64,000 nt of DNA from Branchipolynoe longqiensis (GCA_030323885.1 CM059186.1:23393849-23457848); one strand, 5' to 3'; numbered from the stretch's first letter, positions 10,062 through 21,405 are shown. Made by a program: numbers and translations. The notes: generated from the sequence alone by a model not told the origin.

Positions 10062-10560
10062 NNNNNNNNNNNNNNNNNNNNNNNNNNNNNNNNNNNNNNN
10101 NNNNNNNNNNNNNNNNNNNNNNNNNNNNNNNNNNNNNNNNNNNNNNNNNNNNNNNNNNNNNNNNNNNNNNNNNNNNNNNNNNNNNNNNNNNNNNNNNNNN
10201 NNNNNNNNNNNNNNNNNNNNNNNNNNNNNNNNNNNNNNNNNNNNNNNNNNNNNNNNNNNNNNNNNNNNNNNNNNNNNNNNNNNNNNNNNNNNNNNNNNNN
10301 NNNNNNNNNNNNNNNNNNNNNNNNNNNNNNNNNNNNNNNNNNNNNNNNNNNNNNNNNNNNNNNNNNNNNNNNNNNNNNNNNNNNNNNNNNNNNNNNNNNN
10401 NNNNNNNNNNNNNNNNNNNNNNNNNNNNNNNNNNNNNNNNNNNNNNNNNNNNNNNNNNNNNNNNNNNNNNNNNNNNNNNNNNNNNNNNNNNNNNNNNNNN
10501 NNNNNNNNNNNNNNNNNNNNNNNNNNNNNNNNNNNNNNNNNNNNNNNNNNNNNNNNNNNN
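10062..10560. other. Assembly gap (N run)
   Basis: 499 undetermined bases. Reading frames across it are meaningless. Confidence 1.
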
Positions 10561-11050
10561 ACATAGTGGTGCTGGCAGGTCTGGGTGTGATTGCACAGAG
10601 GCCTACCCCCTCCCCCTCTGCTGGGATAGGGATCACCACACTCAAAGTTCAAGGTTGGTGGTGGCCATGAGGCCATGCAGCTTGTGGTGGTGGTGGGCAG
10701 ACCACTGGTATCCAAGGGGATCAGGAATGCTGGATCCCTATTGCTAGGGCCAAGTATGATTGTTTCCCATTAGGGGAAAGGGGTGGGGTGATACTCTACA
10801 ATGAACCCATGTAACCATATAAATAATAAACCAGAGGGCTGGACTCTCTCTTCTTCTTTACACTTTATACTCTTCCTTTCTCTTTGTCTGTATTGATTTC
10901 ACCATAGCCTGCCTAGACAGCCGCAGATTCGAGCATTAGACTTTACACTGAGATATGACTAGGACATGCAATTCCAATAAAATATTTCATAGTTTTTGGT
11001 TGATTTCAACCAAGGACTTAAAGATGAATACTTGTTGCTACCTACCCTTG
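10561..11050. other. No gene recognised
   Basis: Contains a pyrimidine-rich stretch (10848-10890) and otherwise plain sequence, with no frame, repeat or RNA I can support. Confidence 0.5.
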
Positions 11051-11105
11051 CCCATCCTCATATGACCTTAGATGTTGCCAGGGCGTAACACTCCAACAAC
11101 CATAC
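11051..11105 (+). mobile_element. SINE-A 3'-tail fragment
   Basis: CATCCTCATATGACCTTAGA followed by a GTTGCCAGGG tail and CAAC repeats. Only the last 55 bases or so of the SINE are present. Confidence 0.7.
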
Positions 11106-11215
11106 AATCTACCCTGGCATTCGGCAATTATATAACCATGGGGATGGAATGGTCCTGGGACAAGGAGCAGGGGAATGAGAAAGACCAATTTTCCACAATT
11201 GAAAATGTCCCCTGC

Positions 11216-11569
11216 TTAAAGCTGCATAGTCCGATGAAAACATAAAGTTTTCAAAACCAAAACAATTATCTAGATTTTATTCTACATATCTAACTTAGAT
11301 GCTGGTGCACTTATTAAACATTTATTATCACATATAAGGGGATACTGAGTCAATTAATAGAACCTGTTACTGCAGAAGAATATGGTGATAGAGTTTTGGC
11401 AAGCTTGCCAAAATTAATGTAGCAAATTTCCATTTCAAATATCTCAAAAGTTAGCTTTTAAAAATAGAAGTTACTTCAAACTAAAGGAAGGTAGATTATA
11501 ATGAACAACCTAATATGTTTATCTCGGAAAATGAGAGAAAGTCAAAACCATCGGACTGTGGAACTTTAA
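11216..11569 (+). mobile_element. MITE-1 copy
   Basis: TTAAAGCTGCATAGTCCGAT to ATCGGACTGTGGAACTTTAA. Just before it (11193-11215) lies a fragment of the alternative SINE-A tail seen also near 35829 and 62314. Confidence 0.85.
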
Positions 11570-11816
11570 TCAATGATTTGCTAGTAAACAATGTAGTGAG
11601 GTGATAGCGCAGACATCGATACGGCTTGACTAATAAATCACTGGCATTATCGACAACCATGTGTTACACGAATATCGATGAAGACCAACTCGATGACATC
11701 CATGGAAGCTAAACAATAGAAGAACCAGACCTGACTGCTGGCAACGCGTTTTTACTGAGAGAGTTGCCAATGTGTGGAACGCCCTCCTGAGTTATATTGC
11801 GGAGGCCCCAAGTATT

Positions 11817-12149
11817 GGTTGGTTGATTGTCGGAGTTTTATGTCCTGGCAACATCTAAGGTCATATCAGGATGGGTACCGACTTGTGACAGTGTGCACTC
11901 ATGGCAACTTAGTAGTGCTGCCCCACTGGGAGACCAGGCCACCAGAACCATGACCTGATATCCCGCTCAGTGATATTAACCTGACATTGAGCCAACCATT
12001 GCTTGCTCTATCCTAATAATGTTGAGCGTCTGGCTAGGAAGCAACAAGTATCAATTTTGTAAGTCATTGGTTTGATTCGACCGGGAATTGAACTCCGGAC
12101 CTTCCGCACGGGAGGCCTGCGCTTTACCAATTCGGCCACCGCGTCCGGT
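11817..12149 (-). mobile_element. SINE-A copy with 13-bp target duplication
   Basis: Full-length copy with the second head type (CGGACGCGGTGG; GGAGGCCTGCGCTTTACC in this orientation). The flanks GGCCCCAAGTATT at 11804-11816 and 12150-12162 are identical. The right copy overlaps the TT of the MITE-1 that begins at 12161, so the SINE landed at the edge of an existing MITE-1. Confidence 0.92.
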
Positions 12150-12160
12150 GGCCCCAAGTA

Positions 12161-12500
12161 TTAAAGCTGCATAGTCCAATGAAGACTTCAAATTTTCAAA
12201 ACCAAAACAATTGTCTAGATTTGATTTTACATATCTAATCTAGATACTGGTGTACTTATTAAACATTTATCACCACATAGAAGGGAACACTGAGAGAATA
12301 TAGTAGAGCCTGTTACTGCAGAAACCTATGGTGCTTTCCAAAGTTAATTTTCAATGTTTGCACTTAAAATATCTCAAAAGATAGCAATTTAACAAAATAG
12401 TTATCTCAAACTAATGGAAGCGAGATTATAGCGATGAACCTAATATATTGAGCTCAGAAAATGACAGAAACTCAAAACCATCGGACTAGACAACTATAGG
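12161..12500 (+). mobile_element. MITE-1 copy, diverged 3' end
   Basis: Starts TTAAAGCTGCATAGTCCAAT. The right end ATCGGACTAGACAACTATA is altered. Older than the adjoining SINE-A insertion. Confidence 0.8.
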
Positions 12501-12738
12501 GCAGCTGAATGAGGGAGTGGCAGATTGTAAAAATCTAAGCTAGTGTATATAATTATGAAGTGGCTCTGATATCATGCCACTCAGACCAGTCTAATATAAT
12601 AATGACGTCTCTCCAGATTCATCAGATAAGGATCTGGTGCACAGATATACGCCACAAATGACCTTCGTCCAGTAAAGACCTAAGCAAAGCTAAGTAAGTA
12701 ATATTGATCAGCTCAACATAACATAAGTATATGTAGTA

Positions 12739-12929
12739 GGCCAGACGGGATTGCCAAATTAGTTGAGCGTCTGGCTCTGGTTTTGGTCAAGTCAAACCAA
12801 TGACATAAAAATGTATACTTGTCGCTTCCAAGCCAGGCACTTGGCATTATTGGAATAGGGCAAGGACTGGTTGGCTCAGTGTCAGGATAATGTGACTGAG
12901 TGGGATATCAGGTCATGGTGCTGCCTTGT
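12739..12929 (+). mobile_element. SINE-A copy, 3' truncated
   Basis: Head GGCCAGACGGGATTGCC and TTAGTTGAGCGTCTGGC, then the body to GGTCATGGTGCTG. The rest of the element is absent. Confidence 0.8.
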
Positions 12930-13004
12930 GACACGCTTACTCACCAATTAATATGACAGGTGAGAAGTTAACAAATATTGTTTTTGGTTGGATACTAATG
13001 TATA

Positions 13005-13815
13005 CTGGATTGAATTGATAAGGATAAAAATGAAGTTACGTAAAAGTGTCCCTTGGCTACGAGTAGCCTGAGGCTTAGTACCGAGGTAAAATAGTATAGT
13101 TATATGAATCTTACCTGGGTACAGATGATGGATAACTGTTATTTTCCCGAGGTACAAGCCTCGGATAGTCGTGGGCTAGGGCCCGCCCACCCAACCCTAC
13201 CATGACTATTACGTTTGCTTGTGCCAAGACAAAAACATTGAAGTATCCATAGAAGTTTAAGATCATTTTTATCCTGAATAAGTAGGTCAAGATTGCTGGA
13301 GACGGATGTGCTTCCTTCTCCCTAGCCCACAACTATCCGAGGCTTGTACCTCGGGAAAACAACAGTTATCCATCATCTGTACCCAGGTAAAATTTGTATA
13401 ACTATACTATATATATAGTATAGTTATACGAGTCTTACCTTGGTACAGATGATGGATAACTGTTGTTTTACCGAGGTATAAGCCTCGGATAGATGTGGGC
13501 TAGGGAGAGGGTAAGCACGTCCGGCTACCAGCAATCTGTAACCTACTTATTGAGGATAAAAATGACTTTCAAACAATGGATACTATTACTTTACCGAAAA
13601 GGTACACCAACGGAATCAGATGTGGCAGGGGTGTGGGCGGGAGGGGCCCTAGCCCACATCTATCCGAGGCTTATACCTCGGTAAAACAACAGTTATCCAT
13701 CATCTGTACCAAGGTAAGACTCGTATAACTATACTATTTTACCTCGGTAAACAGCCTCAGGCTAGCCTGCAGGCTAGGGAGACCTTTACATAATTCATTT
13801 TTATCCTTAATTTCA
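13005..13815. repeat. About 800-bp palindrome made of DIRS terminal sequence
   Basis: The centre is an AT-rich axis near 13412 (CTATACTATATATATAGTAT). Moving outward, both arms carry CTTGGTACAGATGATGG/CCTGGGTACAGATGATGG, then the block ending GGCTAGGG, then a core with GCAATC and GGATAAAAATGA, then the terminal repeat with TACCGAGGTAAAATAG. Each half is itself a hairpin of about 320 bp (13090-13402 and 13415-13735). The outer right arm runs directly into the left terminus of the DIRS element at 13736. The left arm is the same terminus inverted (GGATAAAAATGAAGTTACG). The piece GTAAGCACGTCCGGCTACC also matches the complement of the DIRS right end near 18840-18865. It therefore looks assembled from DIRS ends and has no coding capacity. 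Confidence 0.82.
13736..13782. repeat. DIRS left inverted terminal repeat
   Basis: About 47 bases, reverse complement of 18868-18914 with one or two differences (CCTGCAGGCTAGGGAGA against CCTCAGGCTAGGGAGA). Confidence 0.85.
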
Positions 13816-13889
13816 TTCTTTCTTATTATTATAACATTCTAAATTTTTGTTCTCACCTATTCTTGTTAGTTGGCGAGAAGACGCTTTGC

Positions 13890-14770
13890 AACGCCGGTAG
13901 GCTTTTCTAGTCGTCTATTATAATGTTTTGCAAACGTACTTAGCCGTCTTCCAGCCTGCATGCGCTAGTATTCTTTTCACAGAAATACCAAGCACCCGTG
14001 CCTTGGAGACCATGGCTCCTCTAGTGGAGTGGGAAGAGTATTTACTCGTATCCACTCCAGCCTATTTCAACACCGTAATTGTCCATCTGGCAAGTGTGTC
14101 TCGGTGAGAATCGCCGTATGTGGCTTTATAAAGCTCACTAATAGTTGTGTGTGATGCACGGTAAATGCCTTTGTCTTGTATATATAAGCCCGTATGGCCG
14201 GACACAACACATAATTTCCGATCATTCGGAAACAGTCTAAGTGAACCGTTGATAAAGGGTCACCTAACGTGTTCGATGTAAGGCAATTTTTCTAAAGCAA
14301 ACGTAGCTTGTTGCTTGTCTATTTCGTAAATCCAGTTAAGGATAAAGCAACAATCGTCTGTCCTCTGTGTCCAGTTACTAACAATAACAGGACCGCGACC
14401 TTAAAACCTAACTGTTTTATATCTAACCACGAGTTGTGAGGCCAAGCCTGAAACAACTTAAATACTATAGAAACATCCCAAAACCGACTATACTTTGGTT
14501 TTGGAGGATTCCTTTGATAAATTGAACGAAGGTAAATAACAAATAACATAATGTTTTCCAACTGTTTCGCCATCAATTCTTAGGTAATATAATTGATAAC
14601 GCACATCACTCGCCGGCATAATCGATCCAAAGGAAAGTCCTTCATCCTCTAGAGAACGAAGGAGAAGCAACGAGCTACTTGTGAAATCTTTGGATTTGTT
14701 GGCTTAACTTTCATGACAAACAATGTACACCCCATTTCTTTAAATAGGTTGTATACATTTTAACAGTTCC
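13890..14770 (-). pseudogene. DIRS tyrosine recombinase, frameshifted
   Basis: Begins with the core-binding helix GTVKMYTTYLKKWGVHC (about 14770-14711). Around 14319-14520 comes KPKYSRFWDVSIVFKLF and a catalytic-domain strand LLLLVTGHRGQTIVAL, the form the first catalytic Arg region takes in DIRS recombinases. Further downstream on the minus strand, near 13900-13990, ILAHAGWKTAKY and, in another frame, TFAKHYNRRLEKP resemble the AGW...Y end that carries the nucleophilic Tyr. In-frame stops and at least two frame changes show that the gene is dead. Its role in an active element is to integrate the circular cDNA. Confidence 0.78.
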
Positions 14771-15239
14771 TGGCCTCCAGGCATCCGATACTATCCTATC
14801 CTCAGTAATTCTGTCAATCCAAATTGCTGTAGCTGCTTCCTTAGAAAAGGAATGCCAATAGGGGCGTCGTTGACACGTCGCCGTGAACCACATAGCGGTC
14901 CGTGGGGCGTCAGATTCCCGAGTTTTCTTGGGAATCGTATACGATCTTTGGCCAGTTGTGAAACTGCGGGCAGCCAAGGTTGCGTCGTGTCCCAATCGGG
15001 CACCACCAGTATTGCATGTGTCCCTTCCAAGCCGATTTTTCTCACTACTCGGCTGGATAATGCTAAATGGTGGGAAAATATAAAAATAATTATTTTCCAA
15101 GGTAATAGCAAACGCATCTACTTTCCAAGCATCCGGTTCAGGATGCCAAAGAAACATAAAGGGTAAACTTGTTATTATTTCGTGATGCAAATAAGTCAAC
15201 TTCAGGTGGACCCCATTTTTCACAAACGAAGTTAAAACA

Positions 15240-16480
15240 AATGTGTAGAGAGAGACCACTCTAAATGGTCATGGAAATTTCTACTTTTATAATCTGCAAG
15301 TGTATTTGTGACCGCTGGAATAGGCGCTACAGTCAGGCCAGACTTGTTGAGCCTGGTGCCCAGTTCCAAATCAGTTAGATAACTGATTGCAAGACCTTTG
15401 ATTTGGTTCCACCCATGTTATGAATATATGCCATTGGCAGTAGTATTATCAGTTAGTATCTAACCTGTGATTTATTTATCTTTACTAAACTACATAAGCC
15501 CAGATAAATAGCACGCAATTCTAGTGCATTAAATATAGTCTGATTTTTCATCATCAAGCCATCTACCTCCTGTTGTGACCCCATCTCGCTGAGCTCCCCA
15601 ACTTCTAACGAAGCTATCAGTAGTAATTACTGTATTAGGTTCCGCCATGCGGATTGGATTTTGTGTGAACTAGCTAGTATGTTGCATCCACCATCCAATA
15701 TCCTGTAACCCTTCTTGCGAAATAAACATCTTTCGCTCAAAATTGCCTTTAGTTCGTGTTAACGCTAAATTTTTATCTATTTCTAGCGACTTAATATGGG
15801 CCTTCCCATATAACACAGCAGGTGCATATGAGGTCATTATGCCAATAAGAACAGCAACCTGTCTAATTTTTGGCTTTGATAACTTAATAAGCTGAGTCGC
15901 TGTAGTCATAAACTTAATTAGTTTTTGTTCTGTTATCGACACAGTAAGGGACTGTGTATCCAGAATAAACCTAAACATTTGAGTTGTTTTGTGTGGTTTA
16001 AACACTGACTTTTGTTGATGTACATAAAAACCCCAATTTAGTGAGTAATGCACATAATCCAAAACTGCATTCACACAACCAATTTGTGTTGATGCTATAA
16101 TAAAAGAATCATCTATGTATGGAAACATTATATGACCCTTCCTCGCCATTACCGAGAAAAACAGGTTTAAGCAATTTAGTAAATAAACGTGGCGCACAAG
16201 CTAAGCCATTCGGCATACAGGTAAACTCATAGAGTTGGTTATCCCAAATAAATCGAAGAAATTTTCGATATTGTTCCATTATGGGAAGCGTATAATATGC
16301 ATCCTGTAAATCAACACTAGCCAGTCCACGCATCTGGTGTAATCAGATCCCGTGCCGTATCTAGAGAGAACATTTTAAAATGTCGATATTCCACCCTTTT
16401 ATTAAGGATTGTTAAATCCAGGATCATTCGAACATCACCATTAGGCTTCGGTCTCGAGAAAATGTTTGAAAAAAAACTGT
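15240..16480 (-). pseudogene. DIRS reverse transcriptase / RNase H, frameshifted
   Basis: Read on the minus strand, motifs appear in order over several frames. SRPKPNGDVRMILDLTILNK (about 16460) is RT motif 1. SVDLQDAYYTLPI with KFLRF and FTCMPNGLACAPRLFTKLLK (16333-16170) is RT motifs A and B. PYIDDSFIIAST (about 16115) is the YxDD catalytic motif. TTDSFVRSWGA, DNTTA and AVTNTLADYKSR (15640-15290) match RNase H. HPEPDAWKVDAFAI (about 15140) corresponds to the region DIRS elements have between RNase H and recombinase. Multiple frame breaks make this a pseudogene. Confidence 0.85.
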
Positions 16481-16493
16481 CCTGAACAGTGTG

Positions 16494-18166
16494 TCACTTT
16501 TTGTATAATTCCTTTCTCAAAGAATTATGTACCTGTTTAGTTAGTGCGTCTCGTTCAACTGGTTGAAATGTTATATGGAAAAAGGTTATTATACTTTGTA
16601 CAGGAATTTGTGTAAAGGGAATTTGAACACCCCTAACTATTTCTATAATTTCTTGGTCACTAGTAATTTTGTGCCACTCAGAAATATGATTACTAATATT
16701 ACCAGCCACAAAGTTGCTTACAGTTTGGGTGTTTTTAGAGGCTGCAGGGACTTGTAAAGTTTGTGTTTGGACCTCTACTTGGACCCGCCCCTGGGGAAAG
16801 GTCTCGACGAGTTGAACCCTCGACCTAATTGGCCGTGCGGTGTTGTCGGTCCATCCTGGGCGAGCGCCCCGGCCCCGAAACCCTTGACCGAAGTTTGAAC
16901 TCGGTCTGGTTCCTCTGGTGAACCGTCGTGGACGAAAATCCCCTCGTGACTTTTTGAAACGAGGAACTTCCTGTTTCTTCTTGCCATCCATGTTTTTGCC
17001 ACTCTTGGCTGCAGTCTCTACCTCTTTATAGAGGTATTGTAGTGAGACCGCCAAACATCTTGGTATTATCTAAAGGTTTCCCTTTAATCGGCTCTGGAGC
17101 AAGATAGAGGCGTAAACTCCTTCCCCTCATTATCGGTAACCTTCTTAGAGCGAGCCACTTCTTTGCCAGCATCTGTGCAAACTGACTTGAAGACCATTTT
17201 CATATCTTCGAAACGACAGGGTAATTACCTGCCGCCGCTAATACTGCAATGCCTTTGTCCATTGTCTTAGCCAAAGACGAGAACTTATTTTCACTCTGCA
17301 TCCTATTAGCCACAGGAACAATAGCTGTTAGGGTAGCCAACACTGCCTTATGCACTGTGTGCAACACATCCTCAAACTTCTTACGGGTCATCCGTCATAT
17401 TGACATCCCGATCCATTTCTTTAATGATGGAGTTGGGAACACCCTTTATGCCTGTTAACTCATCTCCTAACTTGGAGATAACCTCCGCCGGTTTGAACGT
17501 GCGAAAATGACCATTTCACCGGTCTCGCGCTAAAGCGTAGTGGTTTAACCCGCTTAGCCTTTGGCTTCTCCACCTTCTTAGCCACTTTAGTGCCAATGTC
17601 CGCATAGACTCCCTTCAATAATACGGTTATTTTTTGTCTGAGTCTGATGTCCGTAGAAGAGAGACTCAGTGGACGACTCAGAAGAAGAATATTTCCTCTT
17701 CCTCTTCTTCTTTTTGGACTTAGTCTTCCGCTTTTTGCGCAAACCAGACTCTGCCCGCTCCTTGGTGAATTCATCACCCGAAGAGAAATCACCTGTTTCT
17801 TCTTCTTCCTCCGTTTAGGAGAAGGAGGAGGAGGAGCCTTAAGCTCCACAGCCGAGTCTGTGTCCAAGAAATCCTCAAATGAATCCTCTTGGACACTCGG
17901 CCTACGCCGCTTCCGAGACACAGGCGATTTGGCAGTCAAGATGTGGCTTTCCAATCTTGCAAAGCGAGCCTCCCAATCTGGAGGCGCAGGCACCTCAGGC
18001 ACTGCGTCCTCGTCCGGGTCGGAGAGGATATGCGCCCGGGGCTGTGTCGACGGCCCTGCCGACAACACGGGTGAGGAGTCGTACTCCTCGTCCACTCCAC
18101 TCGGAACACGCCCCTCGGCTGCTGCTGCACCGCGCCTTACTCCGCTTCGTGGCCATCGGGAACTGA
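16494..18166 (-). pseudogene. DIRS Gag-like ORF region, broken
   Basis: Precedes the RT on the minus strand. 18095-17460 is an open frame rich in Pro, Glu and Lys/Arg, with PDWEARFARLESHI, a basic cluster (SPKRRKKKK) and a C-terminal Lys-rich stretch. 17391-17200 continues with a helical segment (VLATLTAIVPVANRMQSENK). 17054-16494 has RFTRGTRPSSNFGQGFRGRG, an RG-rich nucleic-acid-binding-like stretch just before RT, as in DIRS Gag proteins. The pieces lie in different frames, so the gene is interrupted. The start probably lies at ATG 18164-18162 (MATKRSKARC in another frame) or 18095; this cannot be decided. Confidence 0.68.
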
Positions 18167-18867
18167 AACAAACATTTTTGATCAGTCCCGGTATATATAT
18201 ATGTCACAATATGGTTGTTTCAAACTCATTTGGACATCTATTGGTGTTAAAGAACGTGTTTATACCGTTATAACACAGGCGTAATAAGCTAAATTTGTGC
18301 GTGGGTTGTGGGTCAAGCCCAAACCTTACGCGGGGTCGGGACCAGTGTATCGGCCCGCCCATCCCTCTGTTCCGCACACTTCTCCCACCTGTGACTACTA
18401 CGTCAACAAGTTGGAGAAAATGCTACGAAACTCAGGAGAAACGCCTGAAAAAGTTTTGTCTAGGGGAGTCTATAAAAGAAACCCAGGAGCATCTCCAACA
18501 TTACTCTCTATTAGAGTACGAGAGAATTTCCATATGAGATAGGGCGAAACCCACATCTCTACCCATAGTCACACGGTGACCCGGGTGTTGACATAACCGC
18601 TAATGACCGGTTTGGTTCCTTCGCGAAACCCACTCGAGTGTTCTATCCTTGGTTGTTTATAACCAAATAACTCGTCCAAATTGGACCAACGAAAGTCTAA
18701 AATTTCCATATTGATGCTCTAATGCATCATAATTAAGCTAACCACAGTTTTTATTATACTTACTGCGTATTTGCTTGTATGTAGACTAATTTTGCCGGAG
18801 CAACCCAACGACACGTTATCCAGTCGTGAGTTGTATATGCTAATTGCTGGTACCGGACGTGCTTACC

Positions 18868-18914
18868 TCTCCCTAGCCTGAGGCTAGCCTGAGGCTGTTT
18901 ACCGAGGTAAAATA
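18868..18914. repeat. DIRS right inverted terminal repeat
   Basis: CTCCCTAGCCTGAGGCTAGC through TTACCGAGGTAAAATA, complement of the left terminus. A TA microsatellite (18911-18939) follows it directly. Confidence 0.85.
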
Positions 18915-19387
18915 TATATATATATATATATATATATAGCATGCATACTACCGGGAAGTGGCCAATGGTCTGAATACAGTCCATGCATGTTACAGCTGCG
19001 AATCGTTTCTGCTGGACTGCGCATGCGCGTGTCTCGTGCTGCTGGATGTTGACTTATTTATAGCGTGTAGCTGTCTACGCCATTCTCACATATACACGTA
19101 CATGCACATCCACACCGTACACACACTTCCAAGTCACACACACACACAAATGACTGGGGGGAAAACCCCGACTCGCCTAATTGACGTTGTTGCTTGCTAG
19201 AAGGAAAAACCCCAATAAACGAAGCCTGGTAGCTTGACACGGAGGTAGACTGATAGTGTTCGGAATTTGAAACGACAATGAAGAAACGGTGAGCTCATAC
19301 ATAGGTCACTAATTATAAACGACTATCAATAAATAATCCTACCAAGTCTGGTAATCAGGAGGCAGGTGGTTGTAGGCCTATAGTGGG

Positions 19388-19760
19388 ACCTGTTGGGATT
19401 TTACAGCCTCGCAACATCTAAGGTCATATCACGATGGTCACCGACTTGTGACAGTGCTCACTCATGATGGCTTTATAGCGCTGTATCATTGGAAGACTGG
19501 GCTGTCAGGACTATGACCTGAAATTCGACCCAGGCACATTATCCTAATACTGAGACCCGTCCTGTTATGACCTTAGATGTGGCTAGGACGTAAAACAATA
19601 ACAAACAATGATACTGAGTAAACCAGATCTTGCCTTATCCGATTAATGTCGAGCACCAGTCTAGACACTGACGAGTGTCGATGTTGGCAGTTTGACTCGG
19701 CAGGGTTTCGTACCCACGACAGCCAAATCGAGAAGCCAGCCAATGCTCTTACAGATTCAG
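19388..19760 (-). mobile_element. SINE-A copy with nested SINE-A tail insertion
   Basis: Diverged reverse-orientation copy (CATCTAAGGTCATATCACGA). At 19556-19613 it carries a tail-only SINE-A in the opposite orientation (CCTGTTATGACCTTAGATGT). The bases ATACTGAG stand before and after it (about 19546-19553 and 19610-19617), a short target duplication. Confidence 0.8.
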
Positions 19761-19842
19761 TTATTCAATCCGATATGGTTATCGGTGCAAAGTGAGTTTT
19801 AAAATATAGGTTTTATAATGAAGAATGTGGCTGGGAGGGCAC

Positions 19843-19871
19843 TTCTATCCCCCCCCCCCCCCCCCCCCCCC
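19843..19871. repeat. Poly-C tract
   Basis: About 23 consecutive C. Similar homopolymers occur at 21975-21996, 23889-23910 (G) and 47663-47682 (G). Confidence 0.9.
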
Positions 19872-19947
19872 ACACATACAACATACAGTTTTTGCTATGC
19901 AAGCTGTAGCTACGACCCGGGTGCTGGGTATCAGCTTCTTCAATCCT

Positions 19948-20433
19948 TAAGGCCCTGTCACACTTTACTGGATTGAGGAAACGGATTGAAACGGAACAAG
20001 GTCCCTTGATATCCGGCAAAGTCCGCTTTGTACCCGTTGCAATCCATTGATATCTGTTGATATCCATTGATATCCGGCCAATTACAAGTTTTGAGCATGC
20101 ACAAAACTTGTAATGGATTGCGCCGGACTGACATATGTGGTTATTATCCATTACCGTCCATTCCCCATCCATTCCCGTTCACCACATATCCAATACACAT
20201 CCGTTGCTGTTCATTCTAGTTCTTTTTGTATACTGAATTGTCTGTTGATCGTTAGATACGTTATCAACCATTACCATCCATTACCATCTGTTACCCATCC
20301 GTTACCATCTGTTACCCATCTGTTACCCATCCGTTACATAATCGATACATTTCAAGTCCGAATCACACCGGATTAGAATATTTTTGTCCGTTTCAATCCG
20401 TTTCCTCAATCCGGTAAAGTGTGACAGGGCCTT
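19948..20433. mobile_element. TIR transposon with internal short tandem repeats
   Basis: Ends AAGGCCCTGTCACACTTTAC and GTAAAGTGTGACAGGGCCTT. The complementarity extends about 45 bases (ATTGAGGAAACGGATTGAAA and its complement). Inside are repeats of GATATCCATTGATATC (20040-20080) and of GTTACCATCTGTTACCCATC (20270-20335). No transposase. The GGCCCTGTCACAC end recalls non-autonomous elements reported from other animals; the superfamily is not established and no clear target duplication is visible. Confidence 0.8.
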
Positions 20434-20449
20434 TATTGAGGGACCAGCG

Positions 20450-21050
20450 GAACTCGGAATTACCCGTATTAGAAGGAGTTCAGCTTGATGCTAGAAGCAT
20501 GAGGAGGAAATGTGTTTGCCTGATTAGCATATCTCTTTATATCGATATATCCATTAAAGATAAAAGGGATTGGTTGGTTGTCAGGTAACACAGCCTAGCT
20601 ACACAACTACTTGCCATCTACAAAGCAATATCCAGACACTATGCGATAGTATCCGCAAAATTACCAGTTGGTTGTCTAACAATGTAGACCATCTGCTATG
20701 ATTTATTTATTTTCCTTTTTTTATGTATGGTGTGTGGTGTGCGGGGTGGTGGTGGCATTCTTTTGTGTGTGTATGATGACACATCTGAACAATTGTACTC
20801 CAAAGAAGACTACACCTAACTTTTGTTTTGTTTTAATCTCCCCATTTTTTTAAATTCCAGTTGAATAACTATGATTATATAATGAATGACTACGGTGTTC
20901 TAAGATTTTTGTTTTTAATTTATAGTTTATTCATTGAATAACCTTTTTTCAGTACCGCAGCACTACACTGTTCTTCCGTCATCTGGCAATGCAGTTATTT
21001 AGATTATATAATTATGTATATTGCCATCGGCAGCTAGTGCAGCTGTCATT
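20450..21050. other. No gene recognised
   Basis: AT-rich spacer with a TG-rich segment near 20730-20775. No supported feature. Confidence 0.5.
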
Positions 21051-21054
21051 TGAA

Positions 21055-21405
21055 ATTAACATGGTACTGGTGATGGACAGCTGTCACTAGAAATTAAACA
21101 GGGTATTGGTGATGGACAGATGTTACTTGAAATTAACAGGGTAGTGATGATGGACAGCTGTCACATAAAATAACCAGGGTATTGGTGATGGACAGCTGTC
21201 ACTAGAAATTAACAGGGTATTGGTGATGGAGAGCTGTCACTAGAACACAGGGTATTGGTGATGGACAGCTGTCACTAGAAATTAACAGGGTATTGGTGAT
21301 AGAGAGCTGTCACTAGCAATTAACAGGTCTTTGGTGATGGACAGCTGTCACTAGAAATCAACAGGGTACTGGTGATGAGGGGTGGGGTGGACACCTGCCA
21401 GTTGA
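21055..21405. repeat. 37-39-bp minisatellite
   Basis: About nine imperfect tandem units of the type GGTATTGGTGATGGACAGCT then GTCACTAGAAATTAACAG. Each has a PvuII-like CAGCTG. The first and last units are the most diverged. Confidence 0.9.

Larger units (their letters stand above)
13736..18914 (-). mobile_element. DIRS-type retrotransposon, full length but decayed
   Basis: About 5.2 kb bounded by inverted termini: left TATTTTACCTCGGTAAACAG then CCTCAGGCTAGCCT, right the complement (GAGGCTGTTTACCGAGGTAA). Coding is on the minus strand in the order Gag-like, reverse transcriptase with RNase H, and tyrosine recombinase, which is the classic DIRS layout. DIRS elements replace an integrase with a tyrosine recombinase and make no target duplication; none is visible here. 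Stops and frameshifts break all three genes, so it is not autonomous as it stands. Confidence 0.88.

Noticed and set aside
10009..10715. Long open frames around 10 kb
   Set aside because: They span the N gap and have no sequence support.
14852..15166. Plus-strand open frames within 14.8-15.2 kb
   Set aside because: Shadows of the minus-strand DIRS RT/recombinase region, which shows ordered motifs.
17647..18273. 208-residue plus-strand open frame
   Set aside because: Antisense of the DIRS Gag-like frame; no motif in this direction.
20113..20376. 87-residue frame with repeated Tyr/His/Pro motifs
   Set aside because: Lies inside the TIR element and follows its short tandem repeats.
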